Source: Rhizobacter sp. OV335 | GTDB lineage: Bacteria > Pseudomonadota > Gammaproteobacteria > Burkholderiales > Burkholderiaceae_C | NCBI RefSeq assembly: GCF_900142965.1 | Contig: NZ_FRCQ01000003.1 | Location: 62,001 to 126,000 of the forward strand | DNA length: 64,000 nucleotides | Direction: 5' to 3' | Shown here: one piece after another, positions 33,978 through 42,599 of the stretch | Position numbering within the stretch: the first letter of the stretch is position 1 | Layout: every line of letters begins with the position of its first letter | The notes under the pieces: model-generated | Database searches by the model: none | What the model was told of the DNA's origin: nothing | The model's input: only the letters and a program-made list of their open reading frames with translations | Translations under genes and position numbers: made by a program

Positions 33978-36104
33978 TCAGTTCACCGTGAACAGGTTCA
34001 GGTTCACCGAGTTCGCGATCGCTGCATTCCCGGCGGTGTTCGGGTGAAGGTGGTCACCGGTGTCGTTCGCCGGCAGCATGCGCGCCGGATTCGACGGATC
34101 GCGCGTGGCCAGGTCCTGGTCGATCACGCCGTCGCAGCCGCTCGCGCTGCTCTTCACGAAGTTGTTGTAGGCCTGCCGCGTCGTCTCCTGCGACGGCGTC
34201 CAGACGTTGTCGCTGTACGGCGTCAGCGTCGAGCAGAGGAACTTCACCTGCCGCGCATGGGCCTTCGCGATCATCCGCTGCAGCGGGCCGAGCAGCTGCT
34301 CGAGCGTGGGCTGCGGGTTGCCGCGCAGGTCGTTGATCGGGTCGTCCGAATAGATCACCCACTTCACGCCGGCCTGGCCCAGCACGTCGCGGTCGAAGCG
34401 GTTCTCGGCGCTCGGGCCGGCGCCGTCGCGCAGGCTGCTGTTGCCGCTGATGCCCTGGTTCAGCACGCCGACGCCGATGCCGGCCGCGTTCAGCCGGTTC
34501 GCCAGCACGTTCGGCCAGCGCTGGTTGGCGTCGAAGTTGGTGCCGACGCCGTCGGTGATCGACGCGCCCAGCGTCGCCACGCTGCCGCGCAGGCTGCTGT
34601 TCGACACGTCCAGGTTGGTCAGCACCCGGTAGCTGCCGCTGGTCGCGCTGGGATTGATCGTCGCGTTGCCGCTGACGTTGCCGGCCGCCACGTAGTTGGT
34701 CTGCAGCCCGGTCTGGTGCTCGGTGCTGACCGTGGTCGCGTTCGGCATGTAGAAGCTGATCGCCACGTCGGACAGCGCGGCGACATTGAAGTCGACCGAA
34801 TCGCTGACCGCCTCGCCCCCGGCCGGGATCACCACCGTGGCCTGGCCGCCGAAGCTCAGCGTGCGGTCGCTGGCCGCGACGATCGACGATCCGCTGGCGC
34901 GCTGCGCGATGTGCACGTTGGCGATCGTGATCGGCTGGCTGCCGAACACGTTGGACAGGTGCACGCGCGCGGCCGCGCCGCCGACGCTGGTGTGCACGAT
35001 CTGCCGCAGCGTCTGCTGGTTGAAGCTGGTGTTGCCGCCCTGCGGCGAGGCGCCCCAGGTGCCGACCCAGGTACCGGTCGGCGGCGGGGGGGTGTCACCG
35101 GCGGGCACCGGCGTCCAGCGCTGGTTCGCCGCACCCAGGCAATCCCATTGGTGGATGCGCGCGCCGGGCAGGGTGCTGACGCCGCTCACGTCGATGCAGC
35201 GTCCGCTGTGGCGGGCCGCGATGCGCAGTGCGCCGGCGTCATTCGTCACCACGAAGCGCTGGTTCGCGCCGCCGCCATACGCCCATTGCTGGATCAGCGC
35301 GCCGTTGTCGAGCGAGATGTCGCTCACGTCCAGGCCCTTGCCGCTGTTGACGTTGACGAAGCTGTAGGTGCCTTCGGCGGCGGGCTGGGCCTCGAACAGC
35401 TGGCGGTCGGCCTGGCTGCACGCGGCCTGGGCCGTCTTCGCGCCGTTGTCGAGCGAGCCGTTCTCGACGTCGATGCACAGCCCGGAATGCACCGCCTTCA
35501 GCGCATAGCGGCCGATCGCCAGCACGCCCTGGCCGGTGGTCGACACCGGGTACAGCAGGAACTGCTGCGCGCCGCTGGCGCTGCAACTGGCCTGGCGCAA
35601 GCCGGCACCGTCGTTCAGCGAGCCGCCGTCGATCGCGATGCACTTGCCGCTGCCGGCGTTCTTCAGCGCGAAGCGGTTGCCCTGGCTGCGCTGCGGCACG
35701 AAGCGCTGCGCGTTGGTGTCGTTGTTGGTCCACTGGTGGATCACCGCACCGTCGGCGGTCGAGCTCGCGGCGAGATCCACCACGCGGCCGGTGCCGACCG
35801 CGACCAGCTTGTAGCTGCCGCCGGCCTGCACCGTCAGGTCGAAGGTCTGCGTGACGGCACTGCTGCAGGTGCTCTGCACGAAGGCGCCGCCGTCGCTGGC
35901 AGGCGGCACCGCGTCGACGCACTTCGAGCTCTGCACGTTCTTCAGCACGTAGCGGCCGGCCGCGACGGCGGGCACCGCGAGCGCGGCGGCCTGCTCATGG
36001 GCGGCGGATTCGGCGCTCGCGGAGGAAGAGGGGGCATCGCCGCCGCCGCAAGCGGCCAACAGCAATGGCAGGCAGGCGAGTGCTGCCCGGTTCAGCGTGG
36101 TCAT
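33978..36104 (-). CDS. Lipoprotein with ricin-type lectin repeats and SGNH/GDSL-type hydrolase domain
   Basis: The 708-aa protein has a lipobox (LLAAC, Cys19), then two ricin-type beta-trefoil regions (about 50-190 and 195-335) with repeated QxW-like elements such as HQWTNNDTNAQRF and QQWAYGGGANQRF. A short Pro-rich linker leads to an SGNH domain (345-708). The nucleophile is Ser515 in GASITDG, the Gly/Asn blocks are NQGISGN and INDLRG, and the Asp/His pair is D684/H687 in GDHLHPN. It likely removes acyl groups from a polysaccharide. A LacI-type operator sits in its promoter. Confidence 0.9.
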   Translation of the reverse strand: MTTLNRAALACLPLLLAACGGGDAPSSSASAESAAHEQAAALAVPAVAAGRYVLKNVQSSKCVDAVPPASDGGAFVQSTCSSAVTQTFDLTVQAGGSYKLVAVGTGRVVDLAASSTADGAVIHQWTNNDTNAQRFVPQRSQGNRFALKNAGSGKCIAIDGGSLNDGAGLRQASCSASGAQQFLLYPVSTTGQGVLAIGRYALKAVHSGLCIDVENGSLDNGAKTAQAACSQADRQLFEAQPAAEGTYSFVNVNSGKGLDVSDISLDNGALIQQWAYGGGANQRFVVTNDAGALRIAARHSGRCIDVSGVSTLPGARIHQWDCLGAANQRWTPVPAGDTPPPPTGTWVGTWGASPQGGNTSFNQQTLRQIVHTSVGGAAARVHLSNVFGSQPITIANVHIAQRASGSSIVAASDRTLSFGGQATVVIPAGGEAVSDSVDFNVAALSDVAISFYMPNATTVSTEHQTGLQTNYVAAGNVSGNATINPSATSGSYRVLTNLDVSNSSLRGSVATLGASITDGVGTNFDANQRWPNVLANRLNAAGIGVGVLNQGISGNSSLRDGAGPSAENRFDRDVLGQAGVKWVIYSDDPINDLRGNPQPTLEQLLGPLQRMIAKAHARQVKFLCSTLTPYSDNVWTPSQETTRQAYNNFVKSSASGCDGVIDQDLATRDPSNPARMLPANDTGDHLHPNTAGNAAIANSVNLNLFTVN

Positions 36105-36138
36105 CGGCGTGTCCCCTCATGTCGTGTGTGAGGGCCGC

Positions 36139-36166
36139 ACTATGGAAGCGTTTCCATTTAACGCAA
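36139..36166 (-). promoter_or_regulatory. Promoter with embedded LacI-type operator for the lectin-hydrolase gene
   Basis: On the minus strand TTGCGT (36166-36161), a 16-base spacer and CATAGT (36144-36139) form a sigma-70-like promoter. Lying between them and touching the -10 box is TGGAAGCGTTTCCA (36143-36156, plus-strand reading), a 14-base palindrome with one mismatch and a central CG, the classical LacI-family operator shape. A repressor bound here would block RNA polymerase. The cognate regulator is not identified. Confidence 0.6.
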
Positions 36167-36267
36167 GCCACGACTCGATACAAGAGCTGACCGCAGGGCA
36201 TTTGCACGGCGACAGGAACCCATCGGCATGACCGATGGATTCGTCACACGATGTCGGATGGACCGGC

Positions 36268-37290
36268 TCAGGGCTGCTCGTCGCTGCCGTCCGGGCGGCG
36301 CGCGAAGCGCTTCGGCTCGGCGCCGTGCACCGGCGCGTTGTCCTTCCACGGCCAGCCGCCGAAGCCGGTCTGGCGGTAATCGGTGAAGGCTTGTTGCAAC
36401 TCTTGCTGCGTGTTCATCACGAACGGGCCGTATTGCGCGACCGGCTCGCCGATCGGCCGGCCTTGCAGCACCAGGAACTCGGCCGTCTCGGCGCCGTTGA
36501 CGATCTCGACTGGCGCGCCGGCGCGCAGCTCGATCGCCGCATGGCGATCGACCGCGACGCCATCGACCGTCACCGCGCTGCCGACGAAGAAGTACAACTT
36601 GCGCCGCGTGCCGTCGCCCTGCGCGGCCGGCAGCGTCCAGCGCGCATGCGGTGCCATGCGAAGGGTCCAGATCGCGAGGTCGGCCTCGGCCTGCGAGGCC
36701 CATGAATCGGGCGGCGGCGCGAGCGGGTCGGCCACGCCGTCCAGCCGGCCGGCGATGCAGACGACCTCGGTCTGCCGTCCACCGTCGTCGGTGTGTGTGC
36801 GATGCGGGATCTGCTCCGACCAGAACATCGTGAAATGCGGCGGCACCATCTTGCTGCGCGCCGGCAGGTTCAGCCAGATCTGGAACAGCTCGAGCCGGTT
36901 CGGCGCGTCGCGCTTCAGCAGCGGGAACATCTCGGCATGCACGATGCCCTGGCCGGCGGTCAGCCATTGCACGTCGCCGCCGCCGAAGCGGGCCATCGCG
37001 CCGAGCGAGTCGGAATGGTCGACCAGCCCGTGGCGCACGATGGTCACCGTCTCGAAGCCGCGGTGCGGGTGGGATGGGAAGCCCGGCACCGTCATGCCGT
37101 GGTACATGCGCCAGCCGTCGAGGCCGGCGAAGTCCTGGCCCATGTCGCGGCCGGTCAGCAGCGCATCGGGGCCGAACTGCGCATTGCCGCGCGGGTAGGC
37201 GTCATCGTGGTGGACGCAGAACAGGAACGGGTCGAGGGTCTCCCACGGAAAACCGAGGGCACCGACATGGAGGATGGATTCACCGGGCAT
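36268..37290 (-). CDS. Pirin-family protein
   Basis: A 340-aa bicupin protein. The N-terminal cupin holds the metal-binding pattern FPSHPHRGFETVTIV and HSDSLG, with GQGIVHAEM further on. The C-terminal domain (about 200-310) ends in GPFVMNTQQEL, matching pirin C-terminal cupins. Some pirins are quercetin dioxygenases, others regulators; the role here is unknown. It begins 40 bases after a small upstream gene on the same strand. Confidence 0.92.
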   Translation of the reverse strand: MPGESILHVGALGFPWETLDPFLFCVHHDDAYPRGNAQFGPDALLTGRDMGQDFAGLDGWRMYHGMTVPGFPSHPHRGFETVTIVRHGLVDHSDSLGAMARFGGGDVQWLTAGQGIVHAEMFPLLKRDAPNRLELFQIWLNLPARSKMVPPHFTMFWSEQIPHRTHTDDGGRQTEVVCIAGRLDGVADPLAPPPDSWASQAEADLAIWTLRMAPHARWTLPAAQGDGTRRKLYFFVGSAVTVDGVAVDRHAAIELRAGAPVEIVNGAETAEFLVLQGRPIGEPVAQYGPFVMNTQQELQQAFTDYRQTGFGGWPWKDNAPVHGAEPKRFARRPDGSDEQP

Positions 37291-37330
37291 GCGCGGCAGT
37301 GTCCCTCAAACCGCGACGGGTTGCAGGTGC

Positions 37331-37582
37331 TCAGGCCGTACTCGACACCGGCTGCGTGAGCCGCACGCCGTTCTGCGCGATCGACATCACGCCGTCGGCG
37401 TCGACCGTGACCGGCCGCCCATCGGCCAGCCGGTATTCCGACTCGCCGGTCGGCTCCCAGTCGCCGCCGAGGCCGGGCGCCGCGTCGAGCCGGGCCAGGT
37501 GCTCGAAGCCGTGCACGACGTAGTCGCGCCCGTCGTCGCCATGCAGGCGCAGGGTTTCCAGTTGATGCAGACGCTTTTCCAT
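37331..37582 (-). CDS. Small hypothetical protein, 83 aa
   Basis: The protein starts MEKRLHQLETLRLHGDDGRD and is a compact soluble sequence with a likely all-beta second half (ESEYRLADGRPVTVDADGVM). I do not recognise a family. A good ribosome-binding site (AAGGAGA, 6-12 bases before the ATG) makes the start convincing; the long in-frame extension upstream is antisense to the kinase gene. It probably shares a transcript with the pirin gene downstream. Confidence 0.7.
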   Translation of the reverse strand: MEKRLHQLETLRLHGDDGRDYVVHGFEHLARLDAAPGLGGDWEPTGESEYRLADGRPVTVDADGVMSIAQNGVRLTQPVSSTA

Positions 37583-37783
37583 CGAGGTCTCCTTCAGCAG
37601 GGATCGGTCGGTCGATTGAACTGCAAGCCGGCCGCGCAAGCCACCTCGGCGCTCAAGGCCGCGGGGCGGGAAGGGTTTCGGCATGCGTTGGGGTGCTTCA
37701 CCCGCAGCCGCACTTCGAGCCCGCCATCCGGCGATCGGTCGCAGCAGCCCGCGGCATCGGCCGCGACTCCCTAAGATCCACCC

Positions 37784-38917
37784 ATGCCCGACCACAGCGA
37801 CCCCGCCCCGACCCCGGGCGGCCCCCGACGCCGCACCGACTGGAAGCCCTGGCTCGTCTACGCGGCCGGCTGCCTGCTGTCGTGGCTGCTGTACGTGCTG
37901 GCCGGCACCGAATTCCAGCGCGGCATCTGGCAGCTGTGGGAGGCGGTCTACCAGGCCACACTGCAGCTGTGGCCGGCGATGCTGCTGGGCGCGCTCGTGC
38001 TGCCGTGGGTGCGCTGGCTGCAGCCGCGCACGCTGCCCCCCTTCGCCACGGTGACCTTGCACACCGCATGCGCGCTGCTGTTCGGTGCGCTGTGGCAGGC
38101 GCTCGACTTCACGACCTCGCTGCTGCTGTTCGGTGCCGACCACGCGTTCGCGGTGTTCGCGCAGACGCTGCTGTGGCGCGCGATCTGGGGCGCCGTCGTG
38201 TACACCGCGATCGCGACCGGCTTCACCGCTCTGCTCGAAGCCCGCCGCGCGCGGCGCGCCGCGCTGGCCGCCGCGCAGGCCGAATCGGCGCTGGCGCAGG
38301 CCGAGCTGGCGGCGATCACCGGCAAGCTGAACCCGCATTTCCTGTTCAACACCTTGAACACGCTGATCGCGCTGACCCGCAAGGACCCGCAGGCCGCCGA
38401 AGCGGCGCTGATGCGCTTTGCCGGCATGCTGCGCTATGTGCTCGACACCAAGCGCAGCGCGGCCGACCGCGTCGCGCTGGCCGACGAGGTGGCCTTCGTG
38501 CGCGACTACCTGGCGCTGGAAAGCCTGCGCCTGGGCGCGCGCCTGCGGATCGACTGGCAGCTCGACCCGGCGACGCTGCAGGACGAGATCCCGCCGCTGA
38601 GCCTGCAGCCGCTGGTCGAGAACAGCGTGCTGCACGGCGTGGCGCCGCGGCTGCAGGGTGGCTGCATCCGCATCGTCAGCGAACGCAACGGGCTGAACCG
38701 CGGGCTGGACCTGACCGTGGCCGACGACGGCCCGGGCTGCGACCCGGCGCGGCTGGCCGACCCCGGCGCCCCTGCCGACGGCCATGCGCCGCGCACCGGC
38801 ATCGGCCTGAACGCGCTGAAGCGCCGCTTCGCGCTCGACTACGACGGACGCGCCCGCCTGCGCGTGCACACCGCGCCCGGTGCCGGCTTCCGGGTGGACT
38901 TGTGGATACCGCAATGA
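37784..38917 (+). CDS. LytS/AlgZ-type sensor histidine kinase
   Basis: A 377-aa membrane kinase with four N-terminal transmembrane segments (about residues 22-150), a short coiled-coil linker (155-185), and a His_kinase (LytS-type) domain. The phospho-acceptor His is in LNPHFLFNTLNTLIAL, the N-box is LQPLVENSVLHG, and the G-box is DDGPGCD...GIGLNALKRRF. It partners with the LytTR regulator, which overlaps its stop codon by 4 bases. No extracellular sensor domain is present, so the signal is probably in the membrane. Confidence 0.93.
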   Translation: MPDHSDPAPTPGGPRRRTDWKPWLVYAAGCLLSWLLYVLAGTEFQRGIWQLWEAVYQATLQLWPAMLLGALVLPWVRWLQPRTLPPFATVTLHTACALLFGALWQALDFTTSLLLFGADHAFAVFAQTLLWRAIWGAVVYTAIATGFTALLEARRARRAALAAAQAESALAQAELAAITGKLNPHFLFNTLNTLIALTRKDPQAAEAALMRFAGMLRYVLDTKRSAADRVALADEVAFVRDYLALESLRLGARLRIDWQLDPATLQDEIPPLSLQPLVENSVLHGVAPRLQGGCIRIVSERNGLNRGLDLTVADDGPGCDPARLADPGAPADGHAPRTGIGLNALKRRFALDYDGRARLRVHTAPGAGFRVDLWIPQ

Positions 38918-39690
38918 ACGACATGACGAACGACATGACGAAAACGCGCGTGCTGATCGCCGAAGACGAACCGCTGGCCGCCGAGGCGCTGGCCGACTGG
39001 GTCGCGCAGATGCCGCAGCTGACGCTGGTGGCCACCTGCGCCGACGGCGTGGCGGCGCTCGCGCAGATCCGTGCGCTGCAGCCGCAGCTGGTGCTGATGG
39101 ACATCCACATGCCGGGCCTCAGCGGCTTGCAGGTCATGAAGGCGCTGGCCGACGACGGGCAGCGGCCGACGGTGATCTTCACGACCGCGTACGACGAGCA
39201 TGCGCTGGCGGCCTTCGAGCTGCATGCGGTCGACTACCTGCTGAAGCCGTTCGCGCGCGAACGGCTGGTCGAGGCGGTCGAGCATGCGCTGGCCTCGGGC
39301 GCGGCGCAGGCGCAAGAGGCGACGGCACAGGCGGTGCACGCGCTGGAGCAGGCGCCGGCCGAGCCGCTGACGCGCGTGCTGGTGCGCGACCAGGGCAAGA
39401 TCTTTCCGCTGCACGTCGACCAGATCGAGTACCTGAAGTCCGACACCAAGTACACCGCGCTGGTGAGCCGCGGCCGCAGTTTCCTGGTGCGCCTGCCGAT
39501 CGCCAGCTTCGAGCCGCGGCTCGATGCGGCGCGCTTCATCCGGCTGCACCGCGGCTGCATCGTCAACCTCGATTTCGTCGACGCGATGACGCCCGACGAG
39601 AACTCGCAGCTGGTGGTGCAGATGCGCGACGGCAGCCGCATCACGGCGAACCGCGACGTGTCGCGCCGGCTGCGGGAGCAATCGCTGTGA
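38914..39690 (+). CDS. LytTR-family response regulator
   Basis: A 258-aa regulator. The receiver domain covers residues 10-125, with EDEPLAAEAL, the phosphoacceptor Asp in LVLMDIHMPG and the Lys in YLLKPFARERL. The C-terminal LytTR DNA-binding domain covers about 155-255 (IEYLKSDTKYTALV and FIRLHRGCIVNLDFVD). The ATG at 38914 overlaps the kinase stop (ATGA). A DUF2807 gene follows, again with overlap, so all three are translationally coupled. Confidence 0.95.
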   Translation: MNDMTNDMTKTRVLIAEDEPLAAEALADWVAQMPQLTLVATCADGVAALAQIRALQPQLVLMDIHMPGLSGLQVMKALADDGQRPTVIFTTAYDEHALAAFELHAVDYLLKPFARERLVEAVEHALASGAAQAQEATAQAVHALEQAPAEPLTRVLVRDQGKIFPLHVDQIEYLKSDTKYTALVSRGRSFLVRLPIASFEPRLDAARFIRLHRGCIVNLDFVDAMTPDENSQLVVQMRDGSRITANRDVSRRLREQSL

Positions 39691-40412
39691 GGGCGCTGCG
39701 GATCGGGTTCGGCGCGCTGGTTTCTTCACTGGCCATGGGCTTGATCGGCGTGTGCGCGCAGGCGCAGCCGGCACCGGTCGGCCGCATGTACGCGCCCGGG
39801 CCCTTCGACCAGATCGAGATCGACGGCACGGCACGCATCCGGATCACGCAAGGTGAGCGCGACCAGGTGTTCATCGCCGGCGACGACCTGGCGCAGCAGG
39901 GCGTCGAGGTGGACGTGGTCAACGGGCACCTGCGCATCCGCACGGCCGGCGGCTGGAAGTTCTGGCGCGAGGACCGGCCGGCGATCGAGGTGCAGCTTCG
40001 ACAGCTGACCCACGTGATGCTGTCCGGCGCGGGCGAGGTGCAGGCGCCGGCTCGGATCCGCGGCGACCAGCTGGTGATCGGCATCTCCGGATCGGGCAGC
40101 GTGCGCTTCGACGATCTCGCGGTGCGTCAGCTGCAGTTCGACATCTCGGGCTCGGGCGACGGGCACCTGGCCGGCCGGGTCGAGCAGCTCGGGCTCAACG
40201 TCTCGGGTCGCGGCAAGCTGGTGGCCGATCAGCTGCGCGCCACGCGGGCGAGGGTGGCGATCAGTGGCGTGGCGAATGCCGAGTTGTGGGTGATCGACGA
40301 CCTGCAGCTCGCGATCTCGGGTGCGGGCAAGGTCGATTTCTGGGGCCACCCGGTGGTGCGGCGCTCGGTGTCGGGGATGGGGAACATCACGGCGCGAGGG
40401 GACAAGCCCTGA
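39687..40412 (+). CDS. Exported DUF2807 (GIN-domain) protein
   Basis: A 241-aa protein that begins at GTG 39687 inside the preceding stop (GTGA). It has a signal peptide (about residues 1-27, ending in CAQAQ) and then the repetitive beta-helix-like DUF2807 domain (GPFDQIEIDGTARIRIT; then repeated ISGSG / VSGRG / ISGAG turns). The family is described as putative auto-transporter-like adhesin or head domain; function is not established. Coupling to the LytS/LytTR pair suggests that it belongs to the same envelope response. Confidence 0.85.
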   Translation: MRALRIGFGALVSSLAMGLIGVCAQAQPAPVGRMYAPGPFDQIEIDGTARIRITQGERDQVFIAGDDLAQQGVEVDVVNGHLRIRTAGGWKFWREDRPAIEVQLRQLTHVMLSGAGEVQAPARIRGDQLVIGISGSGSVRFDDLAVRQLQFDISGSGDGHLAGRVEQLGLNVSGRGKLVADQLRATRARVAISGVANAELWVIDDLQLAISGAGKVDFWGHPVVRRSVSGMGNITARGDKP

Positions 40413-40438
40413 CACGCCGGCCGGCACCCCAAAAGACA

Positions 40439-40470
40439 AAGCCCGCACGACCTGATGTTCGTGCGGGCTT
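40439..40470. terminator. Bidirectional terminator between the DUF2807 gene and tRNA-Met
   Basis: AAGCCCGCACGA (40439-40450) and TCGTGCGGGCTT (40459-40470) pair perfectly over 12 bases around an 8-base loop. On the plus strand it is followed by GCTTGTTT; on the minus strand by TGTCTTTT. It can end the three-gene operon and the opposite-strand tRNA. Confidence 0.85.
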
Positions 40471-40477
40471 GCTTGTT

Positions 40478-40554
<77 letters not shown>

Positions 40555-40564
40555 TGAGCCTCAG

Positions 40565-40570
40565 ATTATA
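40565..40570 (-). promoter_or_regulatory. -10 element of the tRNA-Met promoter
   Basis: A perfect TATAAT on the minus strand, 10 bases before the tRNA 5' end. The -35 region is weak. It is the only AT-rich stretch in the gap between the tRNA and ftsY. Confidence 0.6.
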
Positions 40571-40660
40571 ACCAGGGTTTTTGGCACTTTCGGTCCACCT
40601 CGGCACTCCTTGTCGTGGGACCCTTCACACTCTCGCCCTCACCCGACCGACCCTCCACGA

Positions 40661-41716
40661 ATGTTCAGCTTCTTCAAGAAAAAGCCGGCCCCCGCCGATG
40701 CTGCGCCGCCGCCCGTCGGGGCGCCTGCTGCCGCGCCGGCGCTCGCTGCCCCGCCGGTGGCCGTGCTGCCGGTCATCGTCCCGCCCGAACCCGAGCGCCG
40801 CAGTTGGGTCGACAAGCTGCGCGGCGGCCTGCGCAAGACCGGCTCCAGCATCGCGCAGGTTTTCACCGGCACGCAGATCGACGAGGCCTTGTATGAAGAA
40901 CTCGAGTCCGCGCTGCTGATGGCGGATGCCGGCGTCAAGGCGACCGAGTTCCTGCTCGGCGACCTGCGCCGCCGCGTGAAGGAGTCCAAGGCCGGCGATC
41001 CCGCGCAGGTCAAGGTGCTGCTCGCCGCGGCAGTGGCCGACCTGCTGCGTCCGCTCGAGAAGCCACTGCGCGTCGGCGAGCACGCACCCACCGTGATGAT
41101 GGTGGTCGGCGTCAACGGCGCCGGCAAGACCACCAGCATCGGCAAGCTGACGCGCCACCTGGCCGACAGCGGCCGCAAGGTGCTGCTGGCCGCGGCCGAC
41201 ACCTTCCGCGCCGCCGCGCGCGAGCAGCTCGCGGTGTGGGCCGAACGCGCCGACGTGCCGGCGCAGCAGGCCGGCTCGGTGGAGATCGTCTCGCAGGCCG
41301 ATGGCGATCCGGCCGCGGTCAGCTTCGATGCGGTCGTTGCCGGCAAGGCGCGCGGCTGCGACGTCGTCATCGCCGACACCGCCGGCCGGTTGCCGACCCA
41401 GCTTCACCTGATGGAGGAGCTGAAGAAGATCAAGCGCGTGATCGCGAAGGCGCAGGGCGGCGCACCGCACGAGGTGCTGCTGGTGATCGACGGCAACACC
41501 GGGCAGAACGCGCTGGCCCAGGTGAAATCATTCGACGACGCGTTGGGCCTCACCGGCCTGATCGTCACCAAGCTCGACGGCACCGCGAAGGGCGGCATGC
41601 TGGCGGCGATCGCGCGCGAGCGGCCGATCCCGGTCTACTTCATCGGCGTCGGCGAGAAGCTCGAAGACCTGCAGACCTTCAGCGCGCGCGAGTTCGCGCA
41701 GGCGCTGCTGGATTGA
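40661..41716 (+). CDS. ftsY: Signal recognition particle receptor FtsY
   Basis: FtsY docks the signal recognition particle at the inner membrane. The 351-aa protein has a short basic start (MFSFFKKKPAP), an Ala/Pro-rich acidic-poor N-terminal region (to about 55), the NG domain with G1 GVNGAGKTTSIGKL, DTFRAAAREQL, the DTAGRL motif and G4 TKLDGTAKGG, and the end GVGEKLEDLQTF. The N-terminal acidic domain of E. coli FtsY is missing, as usual in Burkholderiales. The ATG at 40661 is preferred over upstream in-frame starts near the tRNA. Confidence 0.96.
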   Translation: MFSFFKKKPAPADAAPPPVGAPAAAPALAAPPVAVLPVIVPPEPERRSWVDKLRGGLRKTGSSIAQVFTGTQIDEALYEELESALLMADAGVKATEFLLGDLRRRVKESKAGDPAQVKVLLAAAVADLLRPLEKPLRVGEHAPTVMMVVGVNGAGKTTSIGKLTRHLADSGRKVLLAAADTFRAAAREQLAVWAERADVPAQQAGSVEIVSQADGDPAAVSFDAVVAGKARGCDVVIADTAGRLPTQLHLMEELKKIKRVIAKAQGGAPHEVLLVIDGNTGQNALAQVKSFDDALGLTGLIVTKLDGTAKGGMLAAIARERPIPVYFIGVGEKLEDLQTFSAREFAQALLD

Positions 41717-41728
41717 CTCGGCGTTGAA

Positions 41729-42460
41729 TCAGCGGATGCGGGGCGAGTTGCCCGAGCGCGGGATGTTCGCGGGGGGGGCGGCCGGGGCCAGCGGTGCCGG
41801 CGCCGAATCGATGTCGTCGAACCACGTCGACGGCGGCGGTTCGCGCATCTCGAGCCCGTCGTCCTCGTCGGCCTGGTGGCGGCCGACCGGCTGGTAGCCG
41901 GCGGTCGTCGACGGTGCATGGGTCGACGGCGTGCTCTCGCTCGCCTTGTTGCCGATGATCGCGTTGCGTGCGCCGGTCGCGCTCGGCAGTGCATCCTCGC
42001 GCCACACGTGCAGCGGGATGCCGGCGGCTTCGAGCACGCGGTCCATCCGGTTGTGGCGCTGCGAGGTGCGCTCTTTCTCTTGCGCCTCGGGCGCGCGGAT
42101 GTCGACCACCGCGATCACCTGCGAGCTGCTGTCGCAGACCACCAGATCGGCACACAGCAGCCCGACGCGGCGCAGCCACTCCGAATACGAATGCCGCGTC
42201 GGCACCTTGACGAAGCGCGCCAGCGGCACCTGGGCCAGGATGATGTGCTCCGGCAACCCGCCGCGCAGCGCCAGGTAGGCCTTGCGTTCGGCGGTGGTCA
42301 GGATGCGCGTGGCCTGCGGCTGCCACGACTGCAGCGTGTCCAGCGCCTCCAGCGAGCGCGGCTTGTTGCGCTTGGCGGCAGGCTTGGCGCTGCGGTTGTT
42401 CATCTTCCAGATCACCAGGCCGCCCACCAGCACCAGGGCGGCGATCAACAGCAATTCCAT
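41729..42460 (-). CDS. DUF2726-domain membrane-anchored protein
   Basis: A 243-aa protein with one N-terminal transmembrane segment (residues 2-19). A DUF2726 nuclease-like domain covers about residues 35-155 (LTTAERKAYLALRGGLPEHIILAQV; CADLVVCDSSSQVIAVVDI; GIPLHVW). A disordered Pro/Ser-rich tail follows. The fold is related to restriction-endonuclease-like domains, but activity is unproven. It is convergent with ftsY (12-base gap). Confidence 0.85.
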   Translation of the reverse strand: MELLLIAALVLVGGLVIWKMNNRSAKPAAKRNKPRSLEALDTLQSWQPQATRILTTAERKAYLALRGGLPEHIILAQVPLARFVKVPTRHSYSEWLRRVGLLCADLVVCDSSSQVIAVVDIRAPEAQEKERTSQRHNRMDRVLEAAGIPLHVWREDALPSATGARNAIIGNKASESTPSTHAPSTTAGYQPVGRHQADEDDGLEMREPPPSTWFDDIDSAPAPLAPAAPPANIPRSGNSPRIR

Positions 42461-42532
42461 CTCGAGGTCCAGGTCCTTGTTGGGGGGCAGCGCGGACCTT
42501 AGCGGTCAGCGCGCGCGGGGTCAATCATTGTG

Positions 42533-42547
42533 CCGCCTGCGAGGCGG
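42533..42547. repeat. Hairpin downstream of ffh
   Basis: CCGCCT-GCG-AGGCGG is a perfect 6-base stem with a 3-base loop in the 139-base gap between ffh and the DUF2726 gene. There is no T-run on either strand. It may contribute to termination of ffh. Nothing else is evident in this gap. Confidence 0.3.
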
Positions 42548-42599
42548 TTGCAGCGAGTTACCTGCCCACCGGTTCGGGGTGGGATGTGACAAGTCGTTC

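Noticed and set aside
34054-34362. Several 60-130-codon frames antisense to or within the lectin-SGNH gene
   Set aside because: Arg/Ala/Pro-rich shadow frames without start signals or domains.
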